From assembly GCA_900541495.1 (NCBI GenBank), contig UQKC01000051.1, positions 1 to 16,560 of the forward strand: DNA of 16,560 nucleotides. Reading direction: 5' to 3'. The DNA comes from an uncultured Ruminococcus sp. Lineage in GTDB: Bacteria; Bacillota; Clostridia; Oscillospirales; Ruminococcaceae. Of the stretch, positions 13,908 through 16,560 are shown piece after piece. Below the pieces are notes generated by a model, which saw only the letters and a program-made list of their open reading frames with translations, was not told the origin of the DNA and did no database searches. A program made the translations under genes and the position numbers. Each line of letters starts with the position of its first letter. Position 1 is the stretch's first letter.

Positions 13908-14837
13908 ATGAACGTTATTCTCAATATTCTGATAGTAACTCTTGAAGAGGGTCTTATGTATGCGCTTATGGCTCTCGGAGTTTACATCACCTACAGCATA
14001 CTTGATTTCCCCGACCTTTCGGTTGACGGAACGTTTCCACTCGGAGCTATTCTTTCGGGCATACTTATTATGAAGGGTGTGAACCCGTGGCTTTGTCTGC
14101 TCATTGCATTTGCGGTGGGAATGTTGGCAGGAACGGTGACGGGTTTGCTTCACGTCAAGCTTAAAATTCGTCCTTTGCTTTGCGGAATTCTTATTTACAC
14201 GGGCTGTCTTTCGATAAACCTTGTAATGCTTCTCAAAGGCACGGGAGGAAAGGCTATTGCCACGTTCTTCAACAAGGACACTATCTTCAACAGCTCGCTC
14301 GGTGCGCTCATTCCGGAGAGCATTGGCGGATATTATCTCAGAACTACGATAGTTTCACTTATTCTTGTAATTATATGCAAGATCTTGCTTGATCTTTATC
14401 TTAAAACGAAGTCGGGACTTCTTCTCCGTGCGACGGGCGACAATGAAAAGTTCGTAACGATGCTCGGTCAGGACAACGGTGCTTCAAAAATTCTCGGACT
14501 GGCGATAGGAAACGGTTTTGCGGCTCTTGCAGGTTCGGTAGTTGCTCAGTCAAAGGGTTCTGCCGATCAGCAGATGGGTGTCGGAATGGTGGTTCTTGCG
14601 CTTGCTTCGGTAATTATTGGATTGAGTGTATTCAAGAAAGTTTCGTTTATGAAAGCGACGACGATGGTAATTCTCGGCTCGATACTTTACAAGGGCTGTT
14701 TGTCGGTTGCGCTTGCGCTCGGTTTGCCGACGGAGTATTTGAAGCTCCTTATGGCGCTTATTTTCACCGCTGCACTCGTATTCAGCAACGGTTTTGGTTT
14801 AAAGGGAAGGAGGACTTCCGATGCTTCAGCTAAATAA
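13908..14837 (+). CDS. trpY: ABC transporter permease, TrpY-like
   Basis: A 309-residue inner-membrane permease of the COG4120 group (BPD_transp_2/branched-chain type fold). It has about eight hydrophobic segments, the N-terminal pattern EEGLMYALMALGVYITYSILDFPDLSVDGTFPLGA, and the cytoplasmic coupling-loop region KSGLLLRATGDNEKFVTMLGQD near residues 168-190. It should form a homodimeric channel for the substrate delivered by the lipoprotein upstream. The RBS ACGGAGGAATT is well placed before the ATG. Its end overlaps the ATPase gene by 17 bases, so the two are translationally coupled. It contains one Trp. Substrate assignment as tryptophan rests on the T-box; the family also contains uncharacterised members. 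Confidence 0.9.
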   Translation: MNVILNILIVTLEEGLMYALMALGVYITYSILDFPDLSVDGTFPLGAILSGILIMKGVNPWLCLLIAFAVGMLAGTVTGLLHVKLKIRPLLCGILIYTGCLSINLVMLLKGTGGKAIATFFNKDTIFNSSLGALIPESIGGYYLRTTIVSLILVIICKILLDLYLKTKSGLLLRATGDNEKFVTMLGQDNGASKILGLAIGNGFAALAGSVVAQSKGSADQQMGVGMVVLALASVIIGLSVFKKVSFMKATTMVILGSILYKGCLSVALALGLPTEYLKLLMALIFTAALVFSNGFGLKGRRTSDASAK

Positions 14838-15594
14838 CATAGTTAAGATCTTCAACAAGGGAACTGTTGATGAAAATGTGCTTTTCAACGATTTCAGCTT
14901 CAAGGTAAACAAGGGCGACTTCATTTCCGTTATCGGCTCGAACGGCAGCGGCAAGACGACGCTTCTCAACCTTGCCTGCGGAACTATGCAGCCTGACAGC
15001 GGTTCTGTAATTTTTGAGGGAAAAGACATCACAAAGGTGAGCGAATACAAGCGTGCGAAGTTTATCGGACGTGTACTTCAGGATCCGAGAATGGGAACTT
15101 GCGGAAGTCTTTCCATACTTGAAAATATGGCTCTTTCCGACAACAAGAACCAGGCATACAACCTTTCTCCTGTTATAAACAAAAAGCGTGTAGATTATTA
15201 CAAGACCTTGCTTGAGCAGTGCGGAATGGGACTTGAAAATCGTATGGGTGTAAAGGTCGGTTCATTGAGCGGCGGTCAGCGCCAGGCTTTGGCACTTATC
15301 ATTGCGACTATGACGGACATAAAGATGCTCATTCTTGATGAACACACGGCGGCGCTTGACCCGAAATCTTCCGAAACGCTTATGCAGATAACGGATAAGA
15401 TCGTCAAGGAAAAGCAGCTCACGACGCTTATGGTAACGCACAATCTTCGTTTCGCTGTTGAATACGGCAACAGAATGGTAATGATGCACTCGGGAAATGC
15501 TGTGATGAATCTTTCCGAAGAGGAAAAGAAGCAGACGGGCATTGATGATATTCTTGACAAATTCAATGAGATAAGCATTGAAGTAGGCAACTAA
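14821..15594 (+). CDS. trpZ: ABC transporter ATP-binding protein, TrpZ-like
   Basis: A 257-residue ATPase of the COG1101 group. All ABC motifs are present: Walker A GSNGSGKTT (39-47), Q-loop Q87 (RVLQDPRMGT), signature LSGGQ (149-153), Walker B MLILDEHTAALD (169-180, D173/E174) and switch H207 (VTHNL). EHTAALDPKSS in place of the more common EPTSALDP is characteristic of this group. It powers the permease encoded by the overlapping upstream gene. The RBS AAGGAGG lies inside the trpY coding sequence. It contains no Trp. Directly after the stop comes a short GC hairpin (GCGGGG/CCCCGC, 15595-15609) and then the first copy of a 90-bp repeat. Confidence 0.93.
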   Translation: MLQLNNIVKIFNKGTVDENVLFNDFSFKVNKGDFISVIGSNGSGKTTLLNLACGTMQPDSGSVIFEGKDITKVSEYKRAKFIGRVLQDPRMGTCGSLSILENMALSDNKNQAYNLSPVINKKRVDYYKTLLEQCGMGLENRMGVKVGSLSGGQRQALALIIATMTDIKMLILDEHTAALDPKSSETLMQITDKIVKEKQLTTLMVTHNLRFAVEYGNRMVMMHSGNAVMNLSEEEKKQTGIDDILDKFNEISIEVGN

Positions 15595-15597
15595 GCG

Positions 15598-15687
15598 GGG
15601 AAGCCCCGCGGCAGGTTCGCGCTGCGCTGCACTTCGTTCCGCTTGGTTTGTGTAGGAAATAAGTTTGTGTTCGCGAAGAGGGTTTTT
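15598..15687 (+). repeat. 90-bp intergenic repeat, copy 1
   Basis: This segment matches 15715-15804 with only a few substitutions and no gaps (offset 117). It starts with GGGAAGCCCC, contains the inverted pair TTCGCG (15616-15621)/CGCGAA (15672-15677), and ends in a T run. The sequence stays open in reading frames on both strands across the repeat, but no RBS or family supports a gene. Confidence 0.92.
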
Positions 15688-15714
15688 GACGGTTCAAGTT
15701 TATTGGATTCGGCA

Positions 15715-15804
15715 GGGAAGCCCCGTGGCAGATTCGCGCTGCGCTGCACTTCGTTCCGCTTGGTTTGCGTAGGAAATAAGTTTGTGTTCGCGAAGAGCGT
15801 TTTT
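15715..15804 (+). repeat. 90-bp intergenic repeat, copy 2
   Basis: Second copy of the element at 15598-15687, in the same orientation, separated from it by 27 bp of unrelated sequence. Its leading hairpin is degenerate compared with copy 1 (AGGGAAGCCCCG), and its terminal T run is longer (15800-15806). It probably belongs to a dispersed intergenic repeat family; this cannot be checked here. Confidence 0.92.
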
Positions 15805-15821
15805 TTACAACTTGATATAAA

Positions 15822-15859
15822 ATAAACGCTTATCAATTTTGCGGTTGATAAGCGTTTAT
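15822..15859 (-). terminator. Terminator of the ThrE_2-type gene (possibly bidirectional)
   Basis: Bases 15822-15836 and 15845-15859 form a perfect 15-bp stem with an 8-nt loop. On the minus strand it lies two bases after the stop codon (15863-15861) and is followed by a T-rich tract. On the plus strand the tail is weaker but could still stop transcription from trpZ. Confidence 0.85.
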
Positions 15860-15860
15860 A

Positions 15861-16316
15861 CTATATTCCTTTTTTGCGGATAACGACGCGGAAAACTCTG
15901 GCTATTGAGGAAACTGCGAAGATGCCCATTGCAATAGCGCCTGCGGCTGCGAATGCGGCTGTACACTGGTCGGCGAAGCTTTGTGTTTCTCCGTTGATGA
16001 GGGCGATCATTGCTTGGTATATAAGTTTTCCCGGGACGAGCGGTATTATGGCGACGACGAGGTACATATTGACGGGGACGTGCAGTCTTCTTGCGAGAAA
16101 TTCTGAATAGACGGCTATTGCGCAGGTTGCGAAGAAATAGCATAGCGGTTCGCTGCTGCCGCCGAGTTCGGCTGCGTTGAAGATGACTTGGCTTATGACT
16201 CCGCCGACTGCTGCGGCGATGATATGGCGAAATCGGATATTGAACTGTATACCGAATGCTATTGATGCGATAAAGCTATACAATGCGGGCAGGACGAGGT
16301 CGTTCAGGACATTCAT
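15861..16316 (-). CDS. ThrE_2-type (DUF3815) threonine/serine exporter family membrane protein
   Basis: A 151-residue polytopic membrane protein. Length and sequence match the small half of split threonine/serine exporters (ThrE_2/DUF3815): an N-terminal LVLPALYSFIASIAFGIQFNI segment, AAVGGVISQVIF, a conserved SEFLARRLHVPVNMYLVVAIIPLVPGKLIYQAM core, and a C-terminal hydrophobic segment with a basic tail. It should act in the inner membrane with a larger DUF1212 partner that normally lies directly upstream. No such partner is visible in the 244 bp available here. The RBS is AAAGGCGGT with a rather long gap (about 13 nt) to the ATG. Threonine or serine efflux is the family assignment; the real substrate is unknown. 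Confidence 0.85.
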   Translation of the reverse strand: MNVLNDLVLPALYSFIASIAFGIQFNIRFRHIIAAAVGGVISQVIFNAAELGGSSEPLCYFFATCAIAVYSEFLARRLHVPVNMYLVVAIIPLVPGKLIYQAMIALINGETQSFADQCTAAFAAAGAIAMGIFAVSSIARVFRVVIRKKGI

Positions 16317-16342
16317 TTTGTTTTAAACACCGCCTTTATTTA

Positions 16343-16370
16343 AATTCGGAATTATGAATTCGGAATTATG
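16343..16370 (+). repeat. Two tandem copies of a 14-bp unit
   Basis: AATTCGGAATTATG occurs twice without a gap (16343-16356, 16357-16370), followed by the start of a third unit (AATTAT). It lies upstream of the ThrE_2-type gene. The rest of 16317-16560 is AT-rich, with no gene and no clear promoter. Confidence 0.85.
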
Positions 16371-16441
16371 AATTATTTTTTTCGTGGGTAAGGATCTATA
16401 TTTATTCGTTTAAAAACGCTATTTTTTCAAAAAATCTGTAG

Positions 16442-16460
16442 GGGACTGGTTTCCCGTCCC
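16442..16460. repeat. Small GC-rich inverted repeat in AT-rich DNA
   Basis: GGGAC (16442-16446) and GTCCC (16456-16460) flank nine bases and stand out against AT-rich surroundings. A short T-rich tract follows on the plus strand. It could be a weak terminator for a transcript entering from the right or a REP-like intergenic element. Confidence 0.4.
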
Positions 16461-16560
16461 GTTTTATTCGATTGTTTTACAACGTTATTTCGCAATTTTA
16501 TACTAGGGAACCTCTAAAAACCTCCCTCACGGCAAATTTTCTACGACTTGGCGCATCTTC

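Noticed and set aside
15591..15836. 81-residue minus-strand open frame across the duplicated 90-bp element
   Set aside because: Overlaps the end of trpZ and a terminator arm; both halves are the same repeat; no RBS. Better explained as a non-coding repeat.

Overview
The window looks like chromosomal DNA from an anaerobic member of the Clostridia, most likely a Ruminococcaceae/Oscillospirales-type gut or rumen bacterium. The reasons are moderate GC, strong AGGAGG-type ribosome binding sites, TTGACA/TATAAT promoters that often carry an extended -10 TG, Ala/Ser/Asp-rich lipoprotein N-termini, a T-box leader, and a Gram-positive style flagellin behind a sigma-28/SigD promoter. The taxon is an inference; no rRNA or other marker gene is present. 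No phage, insertion sequence, CRISPR array, tRNA or rRNA was seen.

Layout, left to right. (1) 1-390 is a divergent regulatory region: a consensus housekeeping promoter points left out of the window, and a textbook sigma-28 promoter drives a 5' leader of about 165 nt with two folded elements. The second places AGGA in a hairpin loop just upstream of the Shine-Dalgarno, as expected for CsrA control. (2) 391-2127 is a monocistronic flagellin closed by a strong terminator. (3) 2276-5070 is a four-gene operon: lrgA, lrgB, a phosphoglycolate-phosphatase-like HAD hydrolase and a YghZ/Gpr-like aldo-keto reductase. (4) 7073-5112 (minus strand) encodes a cytosolic diguanylate cyclase with a LacI-type ligand-binding domain fused to GGDEF; it converges on the operon at a shared bidirectional terminator. 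(5) 7074-7355 is an AT-rich divergent promoter region. (6) 7356-8219 is an exported, membrane-anchored protein with a Glu/Thr repeat stalk. (7) 8520-10334 is an orphan family-1 solute-binding lipoprotein, followed by a terminator that runs into the RBS of a small HD-domain hydrolase. (8) 11000-12325 is a CobW/COG0523 metallochaperone GTPase with a very His-rich linker. (9) 12352-15594 is a tryptophan-type (UGG) T-box leader controlling a TrpXYZ-type ABC transporter. (10) 15595-15860 holds two copies of a 90-bp repeat and a terminator. (11) 16316-15861 (minus strand) is a ThrE_2-type membrane protein. (12) The right edge has short repeats and no gene.

How the genes may work together. The most connected proposal is that the lrgAB operon is a metabolite-overflow and repair module. 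Plant PLGG1, a fused LrgAB homologue, moves glycolate and glycerate, and the next gene resembles the enzyme that makes glycolate from 2-phosphoglycolate. The T-box and transporter form a coherent tryptophan-uptake unit whose three proteins contain a single Trp in 918 residues. The sugar-sensor/diguanylate cyclase and the flagellin are plausible partners in motility control, but only through general knowledge of c-di-GMP.

All protein identities are by eye from motifs and remembered family patterns; no database search was run.
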